Below, piece by piece: positions 37,501 to 43,199 of a stretch of 64,000 nt of DNA. Within the stretch, counting starts at the first letter, position 1. The number at the start of each line of letters is the position of its first letter. Below the pieces are notes generated by a model. The model was not told the DNA's origin. It worked only from the letters and a program-made list of their open reading frames with translations, and did no database searches. The stretch is from Serripes groenlandicus (Eukaryota; Mollusca; Bivalvia; Cardiida; Cardiidae): positions 40,624,601 to 40,688,600 of the forward strand of contig JASEVX010000013.1 in the NCBI GenBank assembly GCA_031761405.1, written 5' to 3'. Position numbers and translations under genes: made by a program.

Positions 37501-40423
37501 TATTGAATAGAGTTTGGAAACTTTGTGGCAAAAGGTAAAACTGCTCAAACTGAGCAATTTATCATTTTGTACAATATTTTCAAAAGTCGTCTGCTGCAGA
37601 GTAAAACTTTTGTTAATGAGAGCATTATTACTTACTTTTGAGCCCACAGTATCGATGCAGATCATCAAATTTAGTTCCAACAACATTCAGTACATCGCTG
37701 ATGAGATCTGATCCCGCTGTAGCAAATATGATGTCATCTGCCCCATCTCCATCCACATCAAATAGTCTTATACCACCTTCCCCTCCTGCAAAGTAGTGTT
37801 TTAACCCTTTCCCACATATAGACGCTTTCTGACGCCTCTGCAGCAGACGGCTTTTTGAAAACATAGTGACAAAAGAAGAAATTGCTCAAACGGAGCAATT
37901 TCTCCTTTTGCCACAATGTTTTTCCACTTTAAGTCATAGGTTATCCATTCAATTATAGAGATTTTCCAATTTTTGACAAAATTTGTTCGAAGTCGTCTGC
38001 TGCAGAATTGTTGTATGAGGGAAAGGGTTAACTGTTCTTCATACAAAATATTGTAACTAAACATTGCTAAACTCTTTCCCACATACAGACCCTTTTTGAT
38101 GCCTCTGCAGCAGATTACTTTTGCAAATGTTGTTGCAAAAGAAGAAATTGATAATAAGCTATTTATTCCCTTTTGGACATAATGATTTCAACTCTATTTA
38201 ATAATTAAATATTATTGGTGTATGATGGAAAGGGTTAAGGCACATACAATACAAAATGCAGCAGACAACTTTGCAAACAATTTGTTAACAATATAGAAAA
38301 TCTCCTAAAAGGTAAGAAAAATTGTAGAATTGAGTTGAAAACATTGAGGCCAAAAGAAAAATTGCTCATGATGAAAAAAGTTGCCTTCCGCAGAGGCATC
38401 AGAAAGCGTATGTATGTGGGAAAGGTTTAAACATGGCAGTAGAGGTTATGGATAAGAAGTATTGGTAATACAGGAAATGCAGATATATGACTGAAAAATC
38501 CTTTTACCCTTTCCCTCATATAGATGCTTTCTGATGCCTCTGCAGCAGACGGCTTTTTGAAAACATAGTGACAAAAGAAGAAATAGCTCAAAACGAGCAA
38601 TTTCTTCTTTTGCCACAATGTTTTCTACTTTTAGTCATAGGTTATCCATTCAATTATAGTGATTTTCTATTTTTTGACAAAATATGTTCAAAGTAGTCTG
38701 CTGCAGAATTGTTGTATGAGGGAAAGGGTTAAAGTCGCGTAAAATATCATACAAACCAAAACAAAATACATGTATTGTAACTTCATATTGTTTAACCCTT
38801 TCCCCATTCAAGAAAACTGCAGGATATTACTTTGAATACAATTGACAAAAATATGAAAAATATGAATAATTGAAAGTATAAACAATGCATAGAGTTGAAA
38901 ATATTGTGGCAAATGGCAGTAAATCTGAGATGTGTAAAATGCTTTGGAAAGATACTATAAACAAGAGCACCGCCTGCCGGTGCCTGACGCTCGTCTTATA
39001 AGTATCCAAGCAAGAAATTTACAAGATGAAAACATTGAACGATTACTATTAATACATAATACTGAATATCCCTTTTTATATCAAAGGTGAACCTCTGCCT
39101 GATTATTATTATGCATTTGCATAACCGTCCTTTTTCATCTGTTTTAAATAAAATACACAATAGCTTCCTGGGATGAATTTTACCTAGTAAAGCAGAAACA
39201 ATGCAAACAGGTTTATGATCTGAAAACACACCAGTTTTGCTTATAACCCCAAAACATAATCCCATTAAAGATCTTCTTAAATGCTTACTGCAAATACAAT
39301 TTGGTTACATTATGTCAACCAATACAAAAATGTTGTGTATAATAAATGTTCTAAGTTAAGAAGGGCATTATTCCTGTCAAAAGACATGACAGGGTTATGT
39401 AACTTTATGAACTCTTCCTTCATGTTATTGTACATTTGATAGTGAACAAGTATTTCAAGTTTCAAAGAGCTTTGAAAATTTGCATGTAAGTGACCTTAAC
39501 CCAAAATTTTACCAAAATTCTGACAAAATGCAGTCAAAAGTTATGGAACTTGCACCTATTGTTGCTACTTTGATATAAGACAACCTTTTTTAGTTTCAAA
39601 TCTCTGCCTTGAATGGTTACTAAGAATAAAAAGGTTTAATAAAAAACTTAACCAAAATTTTGACTTAAAAAGGGGCATAACTTTGACAAAATGCACTCGC
39701 AAGTAATAGAAATTGCCCCTCTTGCTGCTACTATGATATCAGACAATTTTATGAAGTTTCAAAGCTCTACAATGAATGGTTACTGAGAAAAAGTGGACTT
39801 AAACAAATAAAATAACCAACATTCTGATTTAAAAAGGAGCATAAGTTTGACGCCGATGCCAGGGTGAGTACAATATCTCTCATATTCTTCGAAAAGTCGA
39901 GCTAAAACTTGCTCAATAAGAGCAATTTCTTCTTTTGTCAAAAAGTTCTCAAAAGACTCCTGTTGCAGAGGCATCCTAAAGCATCAGTATGAATGAAACG
40001 TTTGAAGGGCTGGAACTTACCACTGTGTTTGTATTTTCTTCCCCAGTTTGGTGTTTGGCTGTTTTTAACAGTTCCAGCACTTACAGGGGTTTCTGATCCA
40101 ACGTTTGGTGTATTAACATAAGTGGTCTTATCTATCACAGTTGTGCTTGTGGTTGAGTTCAATGTGGCAACAGTTTCGATCTCAGAATGTTGTTGCTCAT
40201 TAGTAAAATGTTTTCCCATGTACCATGCTAATGATATCACAGAACAAACGAGAATAATCACAGCTAAACTTAAACCAACACACTTTAACCTGTCCTTTGT
40301 GCTTTTAACATTGACGTCATTTGAATGTCTTGGAAGGAGATTCAATTCCATCCTGCCAAACTTTTTATTGTAAATAACAGACTCTTCTTCGGTGTCAGTA
40401 TCTGAAATGTCTGGATCTAACAT
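16274..40423 (-). CDS. FAM234: FAM234 (ITFG3)-like type II membrane protein; whole coding span, 12 exons placed
   Basis: Predicted type II single-pass membrane protein. An acidic cytoplasmic N-terminus (begins MLDPDISDTDTEEES) is followed by a hydrophobic segment at about residues 48-69 and a Ser/Thr-rich stalk with an NST glycosylation motif. A large ectodomain carries FG-GAP/EF-like repeats (FDVDGDGADD, VDLNGDDQLD, EDWDGDGVRD, VDVNKDGVLD, GDLDGDGTLD) alternating with PQQ-like phrases (VALRGLDGHELW, VISGKDGHIIW). LFGSGGETIPG and SPAPGYFDDDD match the FAM234A/B plan as I recall it. Every adjacent join agrees in phase except between 25449 and 20520, where a 3n+1 exon is missing. Placed exons total 2387 nt (about 795 codons), longer than vertebrate FAM234A/B (roughly 550-620 aa) partly through an acidic insert in the exon at 18384. 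The family's biochemical role is not established. A versus B was not resolved. Confidence 0.85.
16643..16878 (+). mobile_element. Family A MITE
   Basis: TTAACCATTTCCC left, GGGAGAGGG right, TTAA both sides; last intron of the FAM234-like gene. Confidence 0.75.
17050..17506 (+). mobile_element. Family A MITE split by a younger copy
   Basis: The left half (17050-17168, through the hairpin) and right half (17398-17506, from CAATTCTTATCAATATAC) are continuous once the copy at 17169-17397 is removed. Confidence 0.75.
17169..17397 (-). mobile_element. Family A MITE nested in an older copy
   Basis: CCCTCATACG-type copy inserted in reverse orientation and flanked by TTAT/TTAT, so the target duplication tolerates a one-base change. 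Confidence 0.8.
17503..17731 (-). mobile_element. Family A MITE with duplicated flank
   Basis: Abuts the older copy via TTAA. The 53 bases after it (17731-17783) repeat the last part of the older copy (about 17450-17506). Confidence 0.8.
17824..18053 (+). mobile_element. Family A MITE
   Basis: Complete, TTAA at both ends. The left TIR is CCCTCATA-type and the right TIR GTGGGAAAGG-type, so it looks mosaic between the two subtypes. Confidence 0.8.
18112..18321. repeat. 62-bp tandem repeat, about 3.3 copies
   Basis: Units start CATATTGGCATCACAT (18112), then about 18174, 18236 and 18298; each contains GTGAAGCTAGTAGGTCTAC. The array ends against a family A right-end fragment (18322-18372). Confidence 0.75.
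18322..18372 (+). mobile_element. Family A MITE, right-end fragment
   Basis: GACTTGCTGTAGATGCG through GTTGGAAAGGG then TTAA. Confidence 0.5.
18384..18713 (-). CDS. FAM234: FAM234-like acidic, low-complexity exon
   Basis: Acceptor GTTGTTGCAG (an alternative acceptor sits 9 bases in, also in frame), donor ACTACAG|GTAGGT, 330 nt. Encodes DKDEETEKEEMLKKLYPDN, a disordered acidic stretch (DDESNPAQQQND, KADNDGDESNGDD), a basic patch NPRKKRHLGKK, and CTVTFYDVRTT. The disordered insert accounts for much of the extra length over vertebrate homologues. Confidence 0.8.
18803..19020 (-). mobile_element. Family A MITE lacking the right terminus
   Basis: Left TIR CAACCCTTTCCCACC and an intact hairpin. 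The copy stops after GCGTCTAAATGAG without GGGAAAGGG. Confidence 0.7.
19075..19160 (+). mobile_element. Family A MITE fragment
   Basis: Only AACCTCATCCACATATTG and AACATTGTGGATAAAAGT remain. Confidence 0.4.
19253..19463 (+). mobile_element. Family A MITE, diverged
   Basis: TTAAATCTTTCCC left and TTGGAAAAGG right; hairpin partly preserved. Confidence 0.65.
19495..20280 (+). repeat. Core array of the 166-bp hairpin-capped element
   Basis: CCAATCAACATGGCTTGAAG occurs at 19594, about 19761, about 19927 and 20025; the first spacings are 166-167 bp and the last unit is deleted to 98 bp. Units carry GCCCCGCCCCCTGGCGGCCA, the reverse complement of the core phrase at 2253-3292, so this is the same family. 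No terminal hairpins are present. Confidence 0.65.
20440..20520 (-). CDS. FAM234: FAM234-like exon 10 or later
   Basis: A strong acceptor (TTTCCTCCTTTACAG) and donor TTATG|GTTTGT bound 81 nt encoding GEVLLMDRSISNNPIRVLNM. It starts needing one preceding base and ends in phase 1, which joins the next exon as an aspartate codon. Confidence 0.65.
20602..20723 (+). mobile_element. Family B MITE (CCCATTAC termini)
   Basis: TTAA target sites flank CCCATTACATCACGTGAC and TGTGAAGTAATGGG. Distinct from family A in its TIR but sharing GTCGTCTGCT-type subterminal blocks; probably a sister piggyBac-like family. Confidence 0.65.
20985..21189 (-). mobile_element. Family A MITE
   Basis: CCCTTTCCTTCATACG left and GAGGGAAAGGG plus TTAA right. 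An internal deletion removes the block around GGATAACCTATGAC. Confidence 0.75.
21187..21334. mobile_element. Family B MITE, partial
   Basis: Shares AATCATCAGAC, CAATTTCAACAATCT and CAATGGCAGGTGTCAAATGT with the copy at 20602. The right TIR GTAATGGGTTAT is present; the left TIR is missing at the family A junction. Confidence 0.55.
21373..21567 (+). mobile_element. Family A MITE truncated by its neighbour
   Basis: The left end is degenerate (TATTTATCCGTTTCCC) and the hairpin is present. The right TIR is missing exactly where the next copy's TTAA begins. Confidence 0.6.
21567..21800 (-). mobile_element. Family A MITE
   Basis: Full-length, CCCTTTCCTTCATACG left, GAGGGAAAGGG right, TTAA both sides. 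Confidence 0.8.
21830..22165. other. Unassigned intronic sequence
   Basis: AT-rich intron sequence. On the minus strand a good donor-like GAAAA|GTAAGA and acceptor-like TTTGCAG bracket about 34 bases near 21873-21912. The frame required for the FAM234-like gene contains a stop, so no exon is called. Confidence 0.25.
22231..22435 (+). mobile_element. Family A MITE
   Basis: CCCTTTCCCACTTG left, ATGTGGGAAAGGG plus TTAA right. Confidence 0.75.
22440..23040. other. Intronic stretch with weak exon-like signals
   Basis: On the minus strand 22490-22620 is open in the frame continuing from exon 9, with an ACAG acceptor-like end and a CAG|GTTATT donor-like end. The length is in phase 0 rather than the needed 3n+1 and the peptide does not resemble FAM234. 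ACTCTTTTAGAGTG at about 22682 is a small palindromic tract. Confidence 0.25.
23069..23160 (-). mobile_element. Family A MITE, left-end fragment
   Basis: TTAACCCCTTTCCCACATA followed by the hairpin-distal arm; the rest is replaced by the repeat at 23160. Confidence 0.6.
23160..23830 (+). repeat. Tandem-core interspersed repeat, AAGGGCGATAACTC type
   Basis: Phrases AAAGGGCGATAACTCTA and CAATATGGCTG recur about every 130-180 bp (near 23290, 23430, 23590, 23715). They alternate with GACCAAATTTGGTGGTGA. Non-coding; akin to 31790-32260. Confidence 0.55.
23831..24480. other. Unassigned intronic sequence
   Basis: Includes a family A right-end scrap near 23895-23950. On the minus strand 24060-24240 follows an excellent acceptor (CCTCCATCTTTGCAG), but every frame phase-compatible with the gene stops early. 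Confidence 0.25.
24481..24870 (+). promoter_or_regulatory. Possible intronic promoter region
   Basis: A cluster of CACGTG (about 24500), CCAAT (AGCCAATCAG, about 24557), a CRE half site (TTACGTCAC, about 24649) and a downstream splice-donor-like CAG|GTAAAC near 24859. Weak by itself; a transposon-borne promoter is equally possible. Confidence 0.25.
24917..25122 (+). mobile_element. Family A MITE, right end trimmed
   Basis: Left TTAACCCTTTCCC. The right TIR reads ATGTGGG and runs straight into the TTAA of the next copy. Confidence 0.7.
25119..25336 (-). mobile_element. Family A MITE, abutting the previous copy
   Basis: CCCTCATAC left end, GAGGGAAAGGG right end; shares its left TTAA with the neighbour. 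Confidence 0.8.
25449..25652 (-). CDS. FAM234: FAM234-like exon 9
   Basis: Acceptor GTTAATTTTACAG, donor GATCAG|GTAGAG, 204 nt, phase 0 both ends. Encodes ATVISGKDGHIIWTLDSAY and SGLSLKTHNQYRDMFVYHVQ. The phase at the donor does not match the next recognised exon, so at least one exon lies between. Confidence 0.8.
25690..26440. other. Intron with degraded repeats
   Basis: Near 26220-26300 is a core-repeat tail (GACCGACCGACCGAC). Near 26393-26425 is a degenerate GGGCTATGATGACCC / TTGCTCA end of a hairpin-capped element. No exon. Confidence 0.35.
26490..26655 (-). mobile_element. Family A MITE, degraded
   Basis: Hairpin arms AACATTGTGAGAAAAAAC and TTTTTACAATGATTTC with a GGAAAAGGATAA right end. 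Confidence 0.5.
26690..26783 (-). CDS. FAM234: FAM234-like exon 8
   Basis: Acceptor CCTTTAAAACAG, donor TCTAAT|GTAAGA, 94 nt, ends in phase 0. Encodes SPAPGYFDDDDTLDFMVHW, a FAM234 hallmark (P-x-PG-Y-x3-D…DFMVH). Confidence 0.85.
26996..27650 (+). mobile_element. Hairpin-capped element with 166-bp core, near complete
   Basis: Begins AAGAGGACCATGATGG with ATCGATCACC. It runs through CCTGGTGGCCATGTTTTTC and CCCTGGCGACCATG core units and a GACGACAAACAAGGGACGAC tail. It ends in a diverged hairpin (GATCACCTTGATCC…GGCTCATGTGATCT) at about 27640. Confidence 0.6.
27650..28107 (+). mobile_element. Hairpin-capped element with 159-bp core, tail-to-head with the previous one
   Basis: Starts CAAGATGGCCCTATATCGCTC. 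Two core units are marked by AAAGGGCCATAAT near 27778 and 27937, then GACGACGAACGACAG. Confidence 0.55.
28108..28363 (+). repeat. Fragment of the 166-bp core family
   Basis: CGACATGGCTTGAAGAAATC and GGTTACTGAGGAGAAGATG match the units at 19495-20280 and 37300-37350. Confidence 0.5.
28366..28490 (+). mobile_element. Family A MITE, left half
   Basis: AATAACCCTTTCAATAATAC, then the left subterminal block and a small hairpin; the right half is absent. Confidence 0.5.
28595..28759 (-). CDS. FAM234: FAM234-like exon 7
   Basis: Acceptor ATGTTGAAG (weak, little polypyrimidine), donor TACAG|GTGAGC, 165 nt. Encodes KGVMVPPVMVDVNKDGVLDL and AYDGAVVLYDGKSLESLW, another repeat pair. Both phases agree with the neighbouring exons. 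Confidence 0.8.
28966..29141 (+). mobile_element. Family A MITE, diverged
   Basis: CTTTTCCCACATA left, GAAGGAAAGGGCTAA right. Confidence 0.6.
29281..30497 (+). mobile_element. Complete hairpin-capped element with about 146-bp core repeats
   Basis: Starts AAGAGGGCCATGATGGCCCT / ATCGCTCACC. It holds about seven core units of 145-147 bp (CCTAGTGACCTAGTTTTTGA-type phrase near 29408, 29683, 29828, 29974, 30120, 30265). A GACGACGGACGAC tail follows, and the copy ends in the hairpin AGCTCACCTTGCAC / GTGCATAGGTGAGCT, then AAAAA. Both ends preserved: the best example of this architecture in the window, in an intron of the FAM234-like gene. No coding frame. Confidence 0.7.
30572..30760 (+). mobile_element. 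Family A MITE, eroded ends
   Basis: Body and hairpin recognisable (AACATTGTGGCAAAAGTAG, CATCTGCTGCAGA). Both TIRs largely lost. Confidence 0.55.
30804..30942 (-). CDS. FAM234: FAM234-like exon 6
   Basis: Acceptor GATTGTAG, donor TTACAA|GTAAAA, 139 nt. Too short to show as a long open frame; found by phase and motif continuity. Encodes GDLLAMSVEDVCNY through IEKDKDGFIHIYK, with a cysteine pair that could form a disulphide. Confidence 0.8.
31050..31225. repeat. Fold-back repeat
   Basis: AACAGGCTAATCCCGG on the left faces CAGATTAGCCTGCATGG on the right, around a spacer with CCGATGAGACGGAATG. Confidence 0.5.
31226..31789. other. Unassigned intronic sequence
   Basis: No exon seen. A degenerate family A scrap may lie near 31455-31580 (CATATGTAGCAGAAGAC). 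Confidence 0.25.
31790..32260 (+). repeat. Tandem-core interspersed repeat, GGCCATAACTC type
   Basis: AAGAGCCGTAACTCA (about 32020) and AAGGGCCATAACTCAAT (about 32185) mark two units, with AAGTTTG(A/C)TGAAGAT between. Related to 23160-23830. Confidence 0.5.
32336..32516 (-). CDS. FAM234: FAM234-like exon 5
   Basis: Acceptor TTTTAAACTAG, donor CCAG|GTTTGT, 181 nt, phase 0 to 1. Encodes GRAIMLSGATGEPLG, ESYMSPALYSPPDG and the diagnostic ILFGSGGETIPG. Confidence 0.85.
32551..32738 (+). mobile_element. Family A MITE, right end lost
   Basis: TTAACCTTTTCTGTCATA left; perfect hairpin GAAATTGCTC / GAGCAATTTC; ends at GGTATGTGAGAGA. Confidence 0.65.
32739..33188. other. Unassigned intron with a short GGTCAGGTCAATA repeat
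   Basis: GTCAATAGGTCAGGTCAG recurs around 32880-32920. Otherwise nothing recognisable. Confidence 0.3.
33189..33416 (-). mobile_element. Family A MITE
   Basis: Complete CCCTCATACG type with TTAA on both sides; left TIR short one C. Confidence 0.8.
33446..33622 (+). mobile_element. Family A MITE, internal deletion
   Basis: TTAACCCTTTCACACATA left, ATGTGGGAAAGG right; part of the right half missing. Confidence 0.7.
33815..33960 (-). CDS. FAM234: FAM234-like exon 4
   Basis: Acceptor CTACCTGTGCAG, donor GCAGAG|GTATTA, 146 nt, ends in phase 0. Encodes EVLWTCENDE and the repeat LEDWDGDGVRDVLIINGGD. The donor (GTATTA) is weaker than its neighbours. Confidence 0.8.
34000..34218 (-). mobile_element. 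Family A MITE, diverged
   Basis: AACTTTTTCCCACATAC left; hairpin GAAATTGCTCATTATGAGC; ends ATATGGGAGAG. Confidence 0.65.
34222..34522 (+). mobile_element. Family A remnant split by a younger copy
   Basis: Hairpin arm CAATTTCTCCTTTTGCCAC (34224-34249) and right arm AAGTCGTCTGCAGCAG (34462-34522) flank the copy at 34249-34461 and join in the right order once it is removed. Confidence 0.55.
34249..34461 (-). mobile_element. Family A MITE nested in an older copy
   Basis: TTAACCCTTTCCCACATA left, GAGGGAAAGGG right, TTAA both sides. Confidence 0.75.
34520..34714 (-). mobile_element. Family A MITE
   Basis: TTAACCTTTTCCCAGATA left, ATGTGGGAAAGGG right. It abuts the split remnant through TTAA, so three copies are stacked here. 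Confidence 0.7.
34857..35110 (+). mobile_element. Family A MITE
   Basis: Full copy with mixed termini (CCCTCATA left, GTGGGAAAGGG right) and TTAA on both sides. Confidence 0.8.
35136..35540. mobile_element. Small inverted-repeat element carrying paired CRE motifs
   Basis: CTATTTATCACATAAC (35139-35154) is matched by GTTATGTGATAAATAG (35520-35535). Inside are two perfect TGACGTCA palindromes at 35237-35244 and 35255-35262. No coding frame. Confidence 0.55.
35538..35677. repeat. Long hairpin (fold-back), about 59-bp arms
   Basis: Arm 35540-35598 pairs with 35616-35675 (TTCAGTCGACTCGTTTCAT against ATGAAACTCGTCGACTGAA). The loop contains GCTCGGCAGAGC. It directly abuts the element at 35136-35540. 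Confidence 0.8.
35780..35831 (+). mobile_element. Family A MITE, right-end fragment
   Basis: CGTCAGCTGTAGATGC through ATGTGGGATAGGG. Confidence 0.45.
35858..36085 (-). mobile_element. Family A MITE abutting a FAM234-like intron boundary
   Basis: TTAACCCTTTACCTCATACG left, TAGGGAAAGGG right; ends 46 bp from the exon 3 donor. Confidence 0.75.
36132..36320 (-). CDS. FAM234: FAM234-like exon 3
   Basis: Acceptor TTTATTTCAG, donor GGAAAG|GTAAGG, 189 nt, phase 1 to phase 1. Encodes YPCVGSIVALRGLDG, then HELWRF, then the repeat CNVDLNGDDQLDCISAG. The PCVG…VAL…G…LW phrase is typical of the first FAM234 blade. Confidence 0.85.
36489..36672 (+). mobile_element. Family A MITE, diverged
   Basis: TTATTTCCCACATACAG left, ATGTGGCAAAAG then TTAA right. 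Confidence 0.6.
36673..37049. other. Unassigned intronic sequence
   Basis: Nothing recognisable on either strand. Confidence 0.25.
37050..37455 (+). mobile_element. 3' part of a hairpin-capped 166-bp-core element
   Basis: Core units with ATTATTTGAAAATCAGCC and GGTTACTGAGGAGAAG, a GACGACGGATGACGC tail, and the terminal hairpin ACTCACCTTGAGCAC…GTGCTAAGGTGAGCTAA. The left end is missing. Confidence 0.6.
37503..37601 (+). mobile_element. Family A MITE fragment
   Basis: Hairpin (ACTGCTCAAACTGAGCAATT) and CGTCTGCTGCAGAG, directly beside the exon 2 donor. Confidence 0.5.
37636..37785 (-). CDS. FAM234: FAM234-like exon 2
   Basis: Acceptor TACTTTGCAG, donor AAAA|GTAAGT, 150 nt. The one base left by exon 1 plus GA completes a glycine. 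Contains the first calcium-binding-like repeat, FDVDGDGADDIIFATAG, and ends in HRYCGLK. Confidence 0.85.
37801..38031 (+). mobile_element. Family A MITE, 16 bp upstream of exon 2
   Basis: Full copy, CCCACATATAG left, GAGGGAAAGGG right, TTAA both sides; it ends at the exon 2 acceptor region and may contribute its polypyrimidine context. Confidence 0.8.
38067..38238 (+). mobile_element. Family A MITE, internally deleted
   Basis: CTAAACTCTTTCCCACATA left, GATGGAAAGGG then TTAA right. Confidence 0.65.
38239..38430 (-). mobile_element. Family A MITE, left TIR lost
   Basis: Begins GGCACATACAATAC directly after the TTAA of the previous copy; right end ATGTGGGAAAGG then TTTAA. Confidence 0.6.
38504..38732 (+). 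mobile_element. Family A MITE
   Basis: Complete CCCTCATATAG-type copy; left flank TTAC, right flank TTAA. Confidence 0.8.
38792..38930 (-). mobile_element. Family A MITE, left half
   Basis: TTAACCCTTTCCCCATTC and the hairpin-distal arm; stops at GTGGCAAATGG. Confidence 0.55.
38958..39340. other. Possible repeat end plus unassigned sequence
   Basis: Starts with GAGCACCGCC TGCCGGTGC, a small inverted repeat like the ends of other dispersed elements. The remainder is unrecognised. Confidence 0.3.
39340..39905 (-). repeat. GCTCGACT-type interspersed repeat, reverse orientation
   Basis: Two core units (GAATGGTTACTAAGA, about 39608; GAATGGTTACTGAGA, about 39774) are followed by GACGCCGATGCCAGGGTGAG and TCGAAAAGTCGAGCTAAAA, the mirror of the start at 1436. 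Confidence 0.55.
39905..40005 (-). mobile_element. Family A MITE, right-part fragment
   Basis: AGCAATTTCTTCTTTTGTC, then TGTTGCAGAGGCATC; right TIR degenerate. It sits against the exon 1 donor. Confidence 0.45.
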
Positions 40424-40446
40424 GCTGTATCTCCCCTTGACTCTGT
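40021..40446 (-). CDS. FAM234: FAM234-like exon 1 (first coding exon)
   Basis: Acceptor CTTCTTTCAG ends at 40447 and donor GTAAGT starts at 40020. The first ATG of the exon is at 40423-40421; the 23 bases upstream are taken as 5' UTR, which implies a non-coding exon further right. The exon encodes the acidic tail, the single membrane segment (LSLAVIILVCSVISLAWYMG) and the Ser/Thr-rich stalk, ending in phase 1. The in-frame bases upstream are open, so an earlier start in another exon is possible. Confidence 0.85.
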
Positions 40447-40469
40447 CTGAAAGAAGATACAAGAGCAGA

Positions 40470-40936
40470 TCTATAGATAATGGGCATTTTGCATGTTCTA
40501 AAATCCTTATTTGACAGTCTAAACCCTATGTTGTTGGTACTGAAAAGAACCGTCTAAATGGGACAATTATTTAAGTACCCGCAACATAGGGTTTGGTTGA
40601 ATAATAAGAGAGATTGTGTGGGGAAAGACCAGTTTACTCCCCCTTATCTAGTCTTCTGAAGAGGACCATGGGGGATCTGGATCACTCACAAAAGGCCCAT
40701 TGATTTTTAGCCTTTCAAATATGCAGACACACTTTGATGCATCTGTAGAAGACAGCTTTTGCCACAATGTTTCCAACATAATAATTACACTTTTGTCATA
40801 TTTTGCCAAGAAGATTTCTGAATTTCTTCTGCTAAGACTTGGTTAACACACAAAACGTTAAATAAGTACAGCACTTTAAAATCAGATCATTTAGCATTAG
40901 AATCAAGATGAACATTTTCAAGGGTTTCTAAGACTT
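40470..40936. other. Mixed repeat debris upstream of exon 1
   Basis: ACCATGGGGGATCTGG / ATCACTCAC near 40664 is a diverged hairpin-capped-element start. A degraded family A copy lies near 40708-40860. No 5' UTR exon recognised. Confidence 0.35.
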
Positions 40937-41010
40937 TTACCCTTTACCACATACAACAAATCTGCAGATGTCGACTTTGAACAAATCTAGGCACAACAAT
41001 GGAATATCTC
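40937..41010 (-). mobile_element. Family A MITE, left fragment
   Basis: TTACCCTTTACCACATACAA and a trimmed hairpin-distal arm, cut by the family B copy. Confidence 0.5.
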
Positions 41011-41203
41011 CCATTACTTCACATAGACGACATTTGACGCCTGCTGTTGCAGATGACCTTTGAAAACATTGCAATAAAAAGTGAAATTGCTCAAAACTCT
41101 TTATCAATATAAATCTTTCAATTTTTTAGATTGGTGAAATTGTTTGTCTGATGATTGTAAAGCAGACGACCTATGAAAAGCCCTGTGAGGTAATGGGTTA
41201 AAT
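41011..41203 (-). mobile_element. Family B MITE, fuller copy
   Basis: CCCATTACTTCACATAGACG left and CTGTGAGGTAATGGG then TTAA right. Internal AATTGTTTGTCTGATGATTG is the reverse complement of the copy at 20602. Confidence 0.65.
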
Positions 41204-41229
41204 GAAAGTATGATTATTAGACAGATTTG

Positions 41230-41830
41230 AAGACTTTTGAAGGAGAAGACTTTTAAAGTTTTCACTATAGCCACTATAAGGCAAAGGAGAGGGCAATGAT
41301 GGCCCTGGATCGCTCACCTATTATATGATTTGCAATGTGGTCAGGTAAGCTAATACAAGACGACCAATGTCAAGTATAGCTCCATTTGACACCAGGCAAA
41401 ATAACCTAACCTAACGTGCGTACAGACGACAAAGACGGACGCCGCACGGTGAGTGATCACAAAAGCCCTGCCCCTTGGCGGCCATGTTTTTCACTCAGTC
41501 AAAATGAGTCAAGACTTTAAGAAATCTCATAGAGGGTCACCAAAGGAACAAATCTACACAATTATTTAACAAGAGGCCCAAGAGGTCCTGTAACACTCCA
41601 CTGCCATTAGACAAAAACTTTTTTTTTTACTTAGGAATCTTGTAGAGAGTCACCCAAGGACATTTTTACATAATTACTTGAATAACTGCAACATGTTTCA
41701 GGGGAGAATATTTCACTTTAGCCATATAAGGCAAAATAACCACACCCCCAGGTGGCCAATTTTTACAAACAATCAACATGGCGTCAAGGAATGTAATAGA
41801 CGGTCATCTAAGGAATATTTCTTGATTTGA
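41230..41830 (+). repeat. Rearranged hairpin-capped element pieces
   Basis: A GAGGGCAATGATGGCCCT / ATCGCTCACC start at about 41288 is followed by a GACGACAAAGACGGACGC tail. CCTTGGCGGCCATG and CCCCCAGGTGGCCA 166-type core units follow. The order suggests one element broken into another. Confidence 0.45.
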
Positions 41831-42299
41831 CATTGGCCTACCAGTTTGGGAAGTGAAGAAATTTTTGGCTGCCATGGAAATTAGAAATTTGCATGAATCC
41901 AAAACATTTACAGGAATCATTTTTTCGTGATGACTACATTTTACCTTTATTGAAGTGTTGCCAAACAAATGATGTAAAACGTAAAAAAATAAAATTTGAA
42001 AAATTAGAAAATATATATATATTAAATAGGAAACAGTAGTCACATTTGCCAAAGTATGGGGTATACAGAAGAAAAGGCTGGGAAACTTTTCAAAGCCTGG
42101 TTACCCCATATTTTTATTTCATATTTCTGTAGATTATGTAATATGCTATCAACACACCAATTTTCGTAAAATGCTGAAAAAATAATTATGAAACTGTAGC
42201 GATCGTCTTTAACCCAGAGGTTACAGAGATTGATTGATCGGCAACCATTTCACCTACTCAAGACATTGTGTTTTCTAGCTTTCTAACAACATCTTACTG
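41831..42299. other. Unassigned sequence
   Basis: Core-family scraps to about 41930; then nothing recognisable on either strand. Confidence 0.25.
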
Positions 42300-42470
42300 T
42301 TTTTCCACATAGACTGTTAGCCCATTGCTGAAAGACGAATGATGCTTGTCAGTGACTTTTGTCAAACGTCGGAAAGAATGTTGGCCAAGCTGGGAAAAGA
42401 AATCACAACCCCTTGATTGATAGCCCACGTGGCTTTCGACAGAGCTATCAGGGCTCGGCAAAGGTTACAG
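42300..42470 (-). repeat. tRNA-derived SINE, reverse orientation
   Basis: Reverse complement of the SINE body at 4241-4470 (GTTAGCCCATTGCTGAAAGA, GACTTTTGTCAAACGTCGGA), with the tRNA-like head toward 42465. Confidence 0.6.
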
Positions 42471-42790
42471 AGACGAAGTTGTTTTAACCAAAAGTTTAAG
42501 TATTTTGTACACACATGGACGCAAGATGGACAATTCCCAATGACATAAGCTCAATTGGCTTTAAATTCATTTATTTGAAATAATTATGTTTAAACTAGAC
42601 CATTTTTTATTGTGATAACAGTGGTTGCCATGTTTATGTGACAAGATAGTAGTAAAGTGTTAATATGGAATATGGAAAAAGCAAAACCAGAAAATGAGCA
42701 CAAACAGCTCAAGAAATTTCAATTCTACAGTCATGTTTAAGCTGAGAGTCAAATTTATTTGAAGAGTATTTGGCAAATTTTATCCTCTCT

Positions 42791-43011
42791 AGTAACCTTT
42801 TATAGACACGTTTTGACGCATCTGCAGCAGACGAATTTTGAAAACATCGTGACAAAAGGAGAAATTGCTCAAAACAAACAATTTCTCAATTTGCCACATT
42901 GTTTTCAACTTTTTTCAGTAATTATACCTACAATTATAGAGATTTTCCATATTTTTTAGGAAATTTGCAAAGTCGTCTGCTGCAGATTTGCTGTATGTGG
43001 GAAAGGGTTAA
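42791..43011 (+). mobile_element. Family A MITE, left TIR eroded
   Basis: Left TAACCTTTTATAGAC; right ATGTGGGAAAGGG then TTAA. Confidence 0.7.
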
Positions 43012-43199
43012 ATAACACTGTGTCGTAGAGCAAAGGCCCGCATCAGTAAGAACTATCACATTAAGTACAGATAGAAAACTGAGAATACTAATACACCTAA
43101 GAAAAATTTGTTTCTGTGTAAATGCTTGGGAGATCCTTGTGCACTCTTTGTGCGATCAAAGTGCATTTTTTTTTACCAACTTCCTTGGCCGTCTATAAA

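Noticed and set aside
3413..38732. Small proteins containing KPSAAEASESVYMRERV or similar in many places
   Set aside because: The same peptide recurs because it is a translation of the family A MITE right arm (GTCTGCTGCAGAGGCGTC); it is not a protein family.
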